NCBI GenBank assembly: GCA_029573365.1
Contig: JAKQGD010000508.1
Coordinates: forward strand, 1-5,073
DNA: 5,073 nucleotides
Source: Bacteroidota bacterium
Lineage (GTDB): Bacteria > Bacteroidota > Bacteroidia > Chitinophagales > Saprospiraceae
Direction: 5' to 3'
Below the pieces are notes generated by a model. It had not been told where the DNA came from. It searched no databases and saw only the letters and a program-made list of their open reading frames with translations. The position numbers were made by a program, and so were the translations under genes. Shown one piece after another: positions 1 to 5,051 of this stretch (its first letter is position 1; each line of letters starts with the position of its first letter).

Positions 1-40
1 GTAATATCTGTACCCCAATTCACATTTAAAAAATCATAAC

Positions 41-673
41 ATGAAACAGTTTATTATTTTGACCGCCTTGTTTTTTTCATTTTATGGCAGCCTCGCCGCC
101 CAGGTCAGGTTTGGTGTAAAAGCTGGCCTTAGTTCTTACGACCTTGCCAATGATGGAATCCTGATTCCGGGAGATGACCAGCAAATCAGCTGGAATATCA
201 AAAATGCCGGCTATGGTCACCACTTTGGTGTGTACACCAGGCTCACCTTGCTGGGACTGTATCTGGAGCCTTCGTTGCTTTTAAACTCTAATACCGTCAC
301 CTATGATATCAAAACTTATGGCGAATCCGGCGTATTTAACACCATAAAAAATGAAAAATACAACACTCTGGATGTTCCGGTCCTTGCCGGAATTAAAGCC
401 GGTGCCCTGAGATTTCAGGGTGGGGTAGTGGGCCACCTTTTCATCAACTCAATCTCTGACATTGTCGACATCAAAGGCTACGAGCAGAGGTTTGAGGCCG
501 CCACATACGGATGGCAGGGGGGCATGGGCCTTGATGTCTGGAACCTGAGCCTCGATCTGTTGTACGAGGGGAATTTTAACAAATTTGGAGACCATATCAC
601 GATTGGAGGGCAGCCATTTTCCTTTTCCAGCAGGCCATCAAGGCTTCTGTTAACCCTCGGATACAAGTTCTGA
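41..673 (+). CDS. Outer-membrane beta-barrel protein, PorT-like family
   Basis: This 210-residue protein is probably exported to the outer membrane and folds there as a small beta-barrel; its exact role is unknown. Residues 1 to about 20 form a typical Sec signal peptide: a Lys after the initiator Met, a hydrophobic core (FIILTALFFSFYGSL) and an Ala-rich end, with cleavage likely before Gln21. The mature part begins with VRFGVKAGLS, the usual opening strand of the PorT/OMP_b-brl_2 type of Bacteroidota barrels. It continues with alternating aromatic and hydrophobic strands (YLEPSLLL, LDVPVLAGIKAG, LDLLYEGNF) and ends with LLLTLGYKF; a C-terminal Phe is typical of outer-membrane barrels. Length is normal for the family, with no sign of truncation. 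The ATG is chosen because it directly precedes the signal peptide; the upstream region is A-rich with no clear Shine-Dalgarno, as is usual in this phylum. It appears monocistronic, followed by a terminator. Family assignment is fairly sure; specific function is not. Confidence 0.85.
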   Translation: MKQFIILTALFFSFYGSLAAQVRFGVKAGLSSYDLANDGILIPGDDQQISWNIKNAGYGHHFGVYTRLTLLGLYLEPSLLLNSNTVTYDIKTYGESGVFNTIKNEKYNTLDVPVLAGIKAGALRFQGGVVGHLFINSISDIVDIKGYEQRFEAATYGWQGGMGLDVWNLSLDLLYEGNFNKFGDHITIGGQPFSFSSRPSRLLLTLGYKF

Positions 674-740
674 AAAATTCTTCCGGTATATCCAATATTG
701 AGGATATCGACTAATATATTTCTGTTTTCATACAGACATG

Positions 741-774
741 AAAATCCGGTCAGTACAACTTCCGGATTTTTTTT
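741..774 (+). terminator. Intrinsic terminator of the barrel-protein gene
   Basis: A perfect 9-bp stem (AAAATCCGG at 741-749 with CCGGATTTT at 762-770) encloses a 12-nt loop and runs into eight consecutive T (767-774). It lies 67 nt after the stop codon at 671-673, in the right orientation to end that transcript. Confidence 0.85.
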
Positions 775-867
775 AGTCAGAATAAACATCACATTCAGGT
801 TTTAAAAAGTTCAATTTTTCCTTCCCTTTATTGTCTTGGCTTTTTTTCATTTGGTGTCAATTGTAGT

Positions 868-1139
868 GATTTTGTCATAATTTTTGCTTTTTTTTTGCAA
901 AAATTTCGCCAAAATCTTTAACAATTATCTTCGATACCACGGATTAAAATCCGTGGCTATCAATATCACACCCCGGTTAATCCTGCACCAGCGGTCGGAC
1001 GCTTCAAAAGCGTCCCACCGCTTTTTTGTAACCGATGATTAAAATCCGTGGCTATCAATATCACAAATAATACATTTCATGGATTGAGCCGATAGGTGCT
1101 TTTACTTTATTACTGAAACTGGCGAAGGAAATAATTCTT
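868..1139. repeat. Array unit 1 (complete, 272 bp)
   Basis: Full-length unit. It carries the only perfect form of the palindrome at 937-956 (arms CCACGGATT and AATCCGTGG around AA) and an intact GC-rich hairpin at 991-1021. At 879-905 it also has AT-rich inverted arms AATTTTTGC and GCAAAAATT around nine T. Confidence 0.85.
991..1027 (+). terminator. GC-rich hairpin plus T-run in unit 1 (terminator-like)
   Basis: GCGGT (991-995) pairs with ACCGC (1017-1021). After a C/C mismatch, GGACGCTT (997-1004) pairs with AAGCGTCC (1008-1015) around a CAA loop. Six T follow (1022-1027). By form this is an intrinsic terminator on the + strand, but no gene lies directly before it, so it may instead be a structural feature of the repeat. 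Confidence 0.55.
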
Positions 1140-1410
1140 GATTTTGTCATAATTTTTGCTTTTTTTTTGCAAAAATTTCGCCAAAATCTTTTGATATTAT
1201 CTTCGATACCACGGATTAAAATCCGTAGCTATCAATATCACACCCCGATTAAGCTTGCACCTGCGGTCGGACGGTTCAAAAGCGTCCCACCGCTTTTTGT
1301 AACCGATGATTAAAATCCGTGGCTATCAATATCACAAATAATACATTTCATCGCTCGAGCCGATTGGTGCTTTTACTTTTTTACTGAAACTGGCGACGGA
1401 AATAATTCTT
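1140..1410. repeat. Array unit 2 (complete, 271 bp)
   Basis: Full-length unit. It keeps the AT-rich inverted arms (1151-1159 and 1169-1177), but its palindrome has CCGTAG in place of CCGTGG. Its GC-rich hairpin carries an uncompensated C-to-G change at 1274, which opposes G1282. Where units 1 and 3 read AACAATTATC after the first AT-rich block, this copy reads TTGATATTATC. Confidence 0.85.
1263..1298 (+). terminator. GC-rich hairpin plus T-run in unit 2 (weakened)
   Basis: It has the same architecture as the unit 1 hairpin (1263-1293) with five T (1294-1298). The upper stem is interrupted by a G/G mismatch (1274 against 1282), so it should be less stable than its sister copies. Confidence 0.45.
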
Positions 1411-1619
1411 GATTTTGTCATAATTTTTACTTTTTTTTTCAAAAATTTCGCCAAAATCTATAACAATTATCTTCGATACCACGGATTAAAATCCGTAGCT
1501 ATCAATATCACACTCCGATTAATCCTGCACCTGCGGTCGGACGCTTCAAAAGCGTCCCACCGCTTTTTTGTAACCGATGATTAAAATCCGTGGCTATCAA
1601 TATCAAAAACAATACATTT
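1411..1619. repeat. Array unit 3 (3'-truncated or diverged, ~209 bp)
   Basis: This copy matches units 1 and 2 up to AATACATTT near 1619. After that the tail seen in the other copies is not clearly recognisable; faint similarity (CTTTTA...ACTTTACT...TAATTATTCTT) in 1620-1672 may be a decayed remnant. The AT-rich inverted arms are broken here (ATTTTTAC and TTCAAAAATT). The GC-rich hairpin at 1533-1563 is intact. Confidence 0.8.
1533..1569 (+). terminator. GC-rich hairpin plus T-run in unit 3 (terminator-like)
   Basis: The hairpin at 1533-1563 is identical in sequence to that of unit 1, including the single C/C mismatch and the CAA loop, and is followed by six T (1564-1569). Confidence 0.55.
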
Positions 1620-1853
1620 TTCTATAACTTTTATGACTTTACTCGAAAAAATAAAATGGCAGTAATTATTCTTTTTTTTCCCGATGAGAAGCCTGAAAGT
1701 CATCCGATCGGTAATCATACTCCTGCGACCAGATGATTCATCAGGCCGGGTAAGGATGGTAAGAACTATTTATCCACCGATTTTTTTTGGTGTAGTTTTT
1801 GCAGTGATAAAGTATCATACAGATAATAGGACTGTAATTGTTAAACCAATCTG
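1620..1853. other. Intergenic stretch with no recognised gene
   Basis: I find no protein with recognisable features, tRNA or rRNA here. The reading frame opening at 1684 runs through the terminator at 1854-1890 and into the CPBP gene in another frame, so it is judged spurious. Small symmetries exist (CCGATCGG at 1704-1711, GATGATTCATC near 1732-1742), but they are too short to interpret. The stretch could hold a small RNA ending at the orphan terminator just downstream. Confidence 0.5.
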
Positions 1854-1890
1854 TTGCCCGTCTGGCTTTGCTGACGGGCAATTTTATTTT
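1854..1890 (+). terminator. Orphan intrinsic terminator upstream of the CPBP operon
   Basis: A perfect 9-bp stem (TTGCCCGTC at 1854-1862 with GACGGGCAA at 1873-1881) and 10-nt loop are followed by TTTTATTTT (1882-1890). The T-run is on the + strand side only. No protein gene ends shortly before it; the nearest + strand gene stops at 673 and already has a terminator. It may end an unrecognised small RNA, insulate the downstream operon from read-through, or belong to a longer regulated leader. Confidence 0.75.
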
Positions 1891-1928
1891 ACTGCAAGCC
1901 TTGGCATCCCCAGTCATGAAACTGTGGT

Positions 1929-1958
1929 TTTGAATAGTATCAATTTTGGTTATCTTTG
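1929..1958 (+). promoter_or_regulatory. Putative Bacteroidota promoter of the CPBP-cdsA-psd operon
   Basis: TTTG (1929-1932) and TATCTTTG (1951-1958) match the Bacteroidota -33 and -7 boxes (TTTG and TAnnTTTG) with an 18-nt spacer, close to the usual spacing. Transcription would then begin near 1963-1966. The site lies just after the orphan terminator and just before the operon, as expected for a promoter. Confidence 0.6.
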
Positions 1959-1975
1959 CCGGGCATTTGATCCTG

Positions 1976-2860
1976 GTGAAAAGAGAATTTTATACAAAGA
2001 CCCTTGTCCTGCTGGCTTTGGTAGTGGGTGGCATTTTGATTGCCAATCTTGCCATTTTAGGTCTGGCCCAATGGAAGGGACTGTCCATCAGTTCTGAAGA
2101 GGATTTTTTTGCTTTGCTGTCCGACCCTGATAATGTACCCATGGTAAAGGGCATCATTGGCCTTAATCATCTTATGACATTCTTTATATCCTCGGTGTTT
2201 TACGTAATGATATTTTACAGGTCAACAGCAAGCCATTGGCTCAGCCTCAGGCATTTTGACCCGGTCTACCTGCTGCTTTTTCCGATAGCTTTATTTTCGT
2301 TATACCCTGCCATGGGGTATGCAGCCCAGTTGGTAGACAAGATGCCACTTCCTGATTATCTCAAAGGCCTCGACGAAAGTGCCTTCTCGAGTCTGTCAAA
2401 GTTGCTTAGAATGGAATCTCCCGCAGATCTTGTTACCAATCTGATTTTGGTGGGTATATTGCCGGGCATAGGCGAAGAGCTGCTTTTCAGGGGCATCATA
2501 CAGAAGGAAATACACACCATGTGGCAGAAGACACATATGGCCATATGGGTCACGGCCATACTGTTTAGTCTTTTCCACTTCCAGGTAGCGGGATTTTTAC
2601 CCAAACTGGGCATAGGTGTTATCCTGGGTTATGCATACTACTACTCCGGAAGCCTGATTCTGCCCATGATACTACATGCCTTAAACAACAGCATGGCTAC
2701 CACCTCCCTTTACCTGGCAGGTGGTGATATGTCCGTAGCAGAAGGATTGCCTGCTGAAGAAATCCCACTGATGTCGGTCCTTTTTAGTACCGTTATTTTT
2801 GCAGGTGTTTTTTATTATATCAGATCAGTTTACAAAAACAAAATTCTGTTGCAATCATGA
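1976..2860 (+). CDS. CPBP-family intramembrane metalloprotease (Abi/CAAX-like)
   Basis: A membrane-embedded zinc protease of the CPBP (CAAX protease and bacteriocin-processing, also called Abi) family; its substrate is unknown. All three family motifs are present: Glu167-Glu168 with Arg172 (EExxxR, in GEELLFRG), Phe197 to His201 (FxxxH, in FSLFH) and His234 to Asn238 (HxxxN, in HALNN). These should form the active site. Hydrophobic segments lie at about residues 8-30, 60-82, 99-119, 150-165, 183-199, 209-228 and near the C-terminus (about 262-280), giving a multi-pass inner-membrane protein. I chose GTG at 1976 (294 residues) because a promoter-like -7 box covers 1951-1958, which would rule out the longer TTG start at 1946; TTG at 1967 remains possible. 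Its stop overlaps the cdsA start (ATGA), implying translational coupling. A link to phospholipid synthesis or membrane quality control is inferred only from this operon. Confidence 0.88.
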   Translation: MKREFYTKTLVLLALVVGGILIANLAILGLAQWKGLSISSEEDFFALLSDPDNVPMVKGIIGLNHLMTFFISSVFYVMIFYRSTASHWLSLRHFDPVYLLLFPIALFSLYPAMGYAAQLVDKMPLPDYLKGLDESAFSSLSKLLRMESPADLVTNLILVGILPGIGEELLFRGIIQKEIHTMWQKTHMAIWVTAILFSLFHFQVAGFLPKLGIGVILGYAYYYSGSLILPMILHALNNSMATTSLYLAGGDMSVAEGLPAEEIPLMSVLFSTVIFAGVFYYIRSVYKNKILLQS

Positions 2861-3684
2861 ATAAAAACCAGGTCCTAAGACAACGTACGCTTACAGGGCT
2901 GATTTATGGCATCGTAGTCACCGGACTTATTTTTACCGGTAAATGGGGTTTAGTGTTGCTTGCAACTCTGGTAGCGGCGGGTGCAGGCCACGAATACATC
3001 AGAATGGTACATCCCGGCAACAACGCTCTAAAGGCTGCTACACTTGCGGTTATGGGAGGCATCATAGTCTTGCTGCAGTTTGTCGGCCCGGGCACCAGCC
3101 TGTTTATGTGGCTTCTGTTGTTCTCTGCTGCTATGTTGGTTTTAGGTGTGGCCAATATGTATGTCAGCTTTATAAACCACAGCAGGCTGTTTATGATCGT
3201 AGCCGTCCTTTATCTGGCCCTGCCTTTGGGACTGCTTATTTCTTACATCCGACAGACAGAGCCATACATGCCTGCCATCTGGATGGGCATGCTGGCCACC
3301 ATATGGATGAGCGATTCTTTTGCTTATCTTATTGGTTCCCGGGTAGGCAAGACCAAACTTTTTGAACGCATTTCTCCCAAAAAAAGCTGGGAAGGATTTA
3401 TTGGGGCAGGCATTTTGAGTCTGCTGTTCAGTGGGTTAGCCGGCAAAATCTGGCTTGGAGATACGGTGAGTCACCATGCCGTTTGGTTCTGGGTACTTTT
3501 GGCTTTGATCACCTGGCTTATAGGTACGATGGGCGATCTGGTCGAATCTTCCGTTAAAAGGACTTTTGGTGTCAAGGACTCGGGCAGCTTCCTTCCCGGA
3601 CACGGAGGATTTATGGACCGTTTTGACAGTTTTATTTACAGCGTACCGTTTGTATTGATATTGATAATCTGTTTTTCAAAATAA
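2857..3684 (+). CDS. cdsA: Phosphatidate cytidylyltransferase (CDP-diacylglycerol synthase)
   Basis: CdsA converts phosphatidic acid and CTP to CDP-diacylglycerol and pyrophosphate in the inner membrane, the branch point of bacterial phospholipid synthesis. The C-terminal family signature is complete at residues 231-257: Ser231, Lys234-Arg235, Lys240-Asp241, Pro247, His249-Gly-Gly251, Asp254-Arg255 and Asp257, matching S-x-x-K-R-x4-K-D...H-G-G-x-x-D-R-x-D. The upstream conserved block SDSFAYLIG...ISPKKSWEG (about residues 151-180) is also present. The rest is strongly hydrophobic, consistent with about eight membrane helices. At 275 residues it is full length. The ATG overlaps the CPBP stop codon by ATGA, so translation is probably coupled to that gene; no separate promoter is apparent. 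psd follows after 7 nt. Its product is the precursor of phosphatidylserine, the Psd substrate, although the synthase joining the two steps is not encoded here. Confidence 0.96.
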   Translation: MNKNQVLRQRTLTGLIYGIVVTGLIFTGKWGLVLLATLVAAGAGHEYIRMVHPGNNALKAATLAVMGGIIVLLQFVGPGTSLFMWLLLFSAAMLVLGVANMYVSFINHSRLFMIVAVLYLALPLGLLISYIRQTEPYMPAIWMGMLATIWMSDSFAYLIGSRVGKTKLFERISPKKSWEGFIGAGILSLLFSGLAGKIWLGDTVSHHAVWFWVLLALITWLIGTMGDLVESSVKRTFGVKDSGSFLPGHGGFMDRFDSFIYSVPFVLILIICFSK

Positions 3685-3691
3685 CAACAAA

Positions 3692-4345
3692 ATGACCATT
3701 CACCGCGAAGGATATCCTACTCTCGTTCTCAGTTTTATTCTGCTTTTTATACTCACAGTTTCTTGTAAGTTCTTTTTTCCTGCTCTCCTGCTACCAGCTG
3801 TTGTTCTTTCTGTGGCATTGTGGCTGTTTCTGGTCTCCTTTTTCAGGAAGCCCGACAGAAGCATTGTCAATAATGACAACAACAGCATCCTGTCTCCATG
3901 TGATGGCAAGGTGGTGGTCATAGAAAAAGTGCACGAACCTGAATACCTTAACGGCGAATGCCTGATGATTTCTGTGTTTATGTCTCCTCTCAATGTTCAC
4001 ATCAACTGGTATCCTACAGATGCCGTTGTGGAATATTACAAATATCACCCGGGAAAATACCTGGCAGCGTGGAATCCAAAAGCAAGCACCGAAAATGAGC
4101 GAACCACCGTATGCTACAACATACATGGCTCCCGGGTACTGCTGAGACAGGTAGCAGGGGCCCTTGCACGTCGAATAGTGTGTTATGCTGTGGAAGGAAA
4201 ATCCTACAAACAGGGAGACGAAATGGGCTTTATCAAATTTGGTTCACGCGTAGACATTTACCTGCCCATCTCAGCCATTCCATCTGTAAAAATCGGTGAC
4301 AAAGTGACCGGAAACCGTACGGTTCTGGCATTGTTCCAAAAATAA
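3692..4345 (+). CDS. psd: Phosphatidylserine decarboxylase proenzyme, short form
   Basis: Psd decarboxylates phosphatidylserine to phosphatidylethanolamine, using a pyruvoyl group made by self-cleavage. The protein opens with MTIHREGYP, typical of the short bacterial form. Two hydrophobic segments follow (about residues 10-44), anchoring it in the inner membrane. The catalytic core shows SPCDGKVVVIEKV (Asp71), MSPLNVHINWYP (His103, the conserved His of the SP-x3-H block), KYLAAWNPKAS, ENERTT, and the processing site KFGSRVDIYLP near the C-terminus. Cleavage should occur between Gly184 and Ser185. That would give a beta chain of about 184 residues and an alpha chain of about 33 residues with Ser185 turned into the pyruvoyl cofactor. 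The length (217) is normal. The gene starts 7 nt after cdsA and is the last gene of the operon; the CDP-diacylglycerol and phosphatidylethanolamine steps are therefore co-expressed. No key residue appears to be missing. Confidence 0.96.
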   Translation: MTIHREGYPTLVLSFILLFILTVSCKFFFPALLLPAVVLSVALWLFLVSFFRKPDRSIVNNDNNSILSPCDGKVVVIEKVHEPEYLNGECLMISVFMSPLNVHINWYPTDAVVEYYKYHPGKYLAAWNPKASTENERTTVCYNIHGSRVLLRQVAGALARRIVCYAVEGKSYKQGDEMGFIKFGSRVDIYLPISAIPSVKIGDKVTGNRTVLALFQK

Positions 4346-4375
4346 AAAACTCCCCACAACACTGATGCAGGGAGT
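4343..4375 (-). terminator. Intrinsic terminator of the T9SS-protein gene, at the psd 3' end
   Basis: On the minus strand ACTCCC (4375-4370) pairs with GGGAGT (4354-4349) around a 15-nt loop and continues into TTTTTTA followed by more T, overlapping the psd stop codon. The T-run exists only on the minus side, so it fits the gene ending at 4411. On the plus side the same stem is followed by CTGGGTGTG, a poor terminator for psd. Confidence 0.6.
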
Positions 4376-4410
4376 CTGGGTGTGTGATTTGTTAATTTAT
4401 CTTTTCTGAC

Positions 4411-5022
4411 TTATCTCACCATGAGCAACTTAGTCATCATATCCCGCCGACTCTGGCATTTTACCGTGTACATGCCGGGTTGAAGTCCTGATATATCTGC
4501 TGTTTCTTCTAACCTGTCCTGAGGTACCTGCCAATCAAGTACCAAGCGTCCACATATGTCATAAATCGTAACCTGAGCCCCGTCGGCATCAGGCAGGCTT
4601 AAGGTAACGAAACTTTTTGCCGGATTAGGGTAGAGAGAGAAGGATAGCTCTTTGCTTTCCTGCCTGATCGCCAGTGTCCCCAAAACTGAGTTTCGCCCGT
4701 CAAAGTCAGCCTGCGACAGACGCACATAAAACACATTACCGGCAAGACCCTTAAAATCAAAACCATACTCGTTGCCCGGTGTGTTTGCTGACTTGACACT
4801 TCCTGTATCGGTAAATCTGATTCCATCACCTGAAAGAGCAATGATGTAACGGTCGTTGTTGTATTCTGACTCTGTTTTCCATTCCAGCCTGTACCAGCCA
4901 TCGGACAGAGGTAGTGCCCTGAGTCCGGTGATGCTAACGGGCAATGGTGCGAGGAGTTTTTCGAAAAAATCATTATTTTCTGTCACAAAATAATGATTTT
5001 TTCGAAAAACTCCTCGCACCAT
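4411..5022 (-). CDS. T9SS type A sorting-domain protein, 5'-truncated C-terminal part
   Basis: This is the C-terminal end of a protein exported by the type IX (Por) secretion system. Residues about 126-203 form the type A sorting domain: LYPNP (Tyr131-Pro134), VTIYDICGRLV, ISGLQPGMYTVK and the terminal TKLLMVR. This domain directs passage across the outer membrane and is normally removed with surface attachment or release. Before it, residues about 28-125 (LPVSITGLRAL...YRLEWKTESEYNNDRYIIALSGDGIRF) match the beta-sandwich-like linker that often precedes this tail in Bacteroidota secreted proteins. There is no signal peptide and no catalytic domain, so the functional N-terminal part is missing. 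The apparent ATG at 5022 is not credible: residues 1-12 are encoded by a foldback copy of the gene's own sequence (4987-5022). Reliable coding begins near Glu15 (about 4980). The true gene should continue upstream beyond the contig end. Function beyond secretion cannot be told. Confidence 0.8.
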   Translation of the reverse strand: MVRGVFRKNHYFVTENNDFFEKLLAPLPVSITGLRALPLSDGWYRLEWKTESEYNNDRYIIALSGDGIRFTDTGSVKSANTPGNEYGFDFKGLAGNVFYVRLSQADFDGRNSVLGTLAIRQESKELSFSLYPNPAKSFVTLSLPDADGAQVTIYDICGRLVLDWQVPQDRLEETADISGLQPGMYTVKCQSRRDMMTKLLMVR

Positions 5023-5051
5023 TGCCCGTTAGCATCACCGGACTCAGGGCA
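4915..5051. repeat. Perfect inverted repeat with 65-bp arms (foldback)
   Basis: 4915-4979 is the exact reverse complement of 4987-5051, with a 7-nt spacer CTGTCAC at 4980-4986. The left arm lies in the T9SS gene and encodes plausible sequence of that protein; the right arm simply reads it back. An exact 65-bp hairpin inside a coding sequence at the end of a window is best explained as a chimera or assembly artefact. Confidence 0.95.

Larger units (their letters stand above)
942..1605. repeat. Six copies of a 28-nt interspersed element inside the array
   Basis: The element starts GATTAAAATCCGTGGCTATC and ends AATATCAC. It occurs at 942-969, 1037-1064, 1214-1241, 1308-1335, 1484-1511 and 1578-1605, all in the same orientation, two per unit and 94-95 nt apart. 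The first copy in each unit is preceded by ATACCACG, which turns it into a near-palindrome; the second is preceded by AACCGAT, which mostly destroys the pairing. Copies 1214-1241 and 1484-1511 have CCGTAG instead of CCGTGG. The last copy ends TATCA followed by A rather than CA. Confidence 0.85.
868..1619. repeat. Tandem array of ~271-bp units, about 2.8 copies
   Basis: Three head-to-tail copies start at 868, 1140 and 1411, giving periods of 272 and 271 bp. Each begins GATTTTGTCATAATTTTT and contains, in order: an AT-rich block, a first copy of a 28-nt repeat, a GC-rich hairpin with a T-run, a second copy of the 28-nt repeat, and (units 1 and 2 only) a tail of about 70 bp ending ATAATTCTT. The copies are very similar by eye, differing by scattered substitutions and 1-nt indels. 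I see no open reading frame of useful length on either strand, so this is non-coding. It may be a Bacteroidota intergenic repeat family of REP/BIME type, but no transposase gene is present in the window and that link is inference. Confidence 0.9.

Noticed and set aside
687..708. Small hairpin ATATCC/GGATAT just after the barrel gene
   Set aside because: It has only a 6-bp AT-rich stem with no T-run; the true terminator follows at 741-774.
478..792. 104-residue minus-strand reading frame
   Set aside because: It is antisense to the end of the barrel-protein gene and to that gene's terminator, and shows no domain or signal features.
942..1605. Possible CRISPR array from six 28-nt repeats about 95 to 176 nt apart
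   Set aside because: The spacing alternates and is too long, the intervening sequences are themselves repeated between units rather than unique, and no cas gene is present.
1946..1975. TTG at 1946 as the CPBP start, giving a 304-residue protein
   Set aside because: The first ten codons overlap a good -7 promoter box, and the shorter form starting MKREFY is a natural N-terminus before the first membrane helix. It is kept only as a weak alternative.
1684..2097. 137-residue + strand reading frame with an ATG at 1684
   Set aside because: It runs through the intrinsic terminator at 1854-1890 and the promoter-like boxes, then overlaps the well-supported CPBP gene in a different frame. Its Cys- and Gly-rich sequence resembles no family I know.
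1976..2860. CPBP protease as a phage-defence (abortive infection) gene
   Set aside because: The family has been named Abi, but here it is locked into a phospholipid-synthesis operon with no defence neighbours.
2943..3365. 140-residue + strand frame inside cdsA, and similar antisense frames in cdsA and psd
   Set aside because: They are alternative-frame shadows of genes with complete family signatures and have no features of their own.
4915..5051. Foldback as a natural cruciform, terminator or mobile-element end
   Set aside because: The arms are coding sequence of a single protein, the match is exact over 65 bp, and a further direct copy follows. An artefact explains all three facts more simply.
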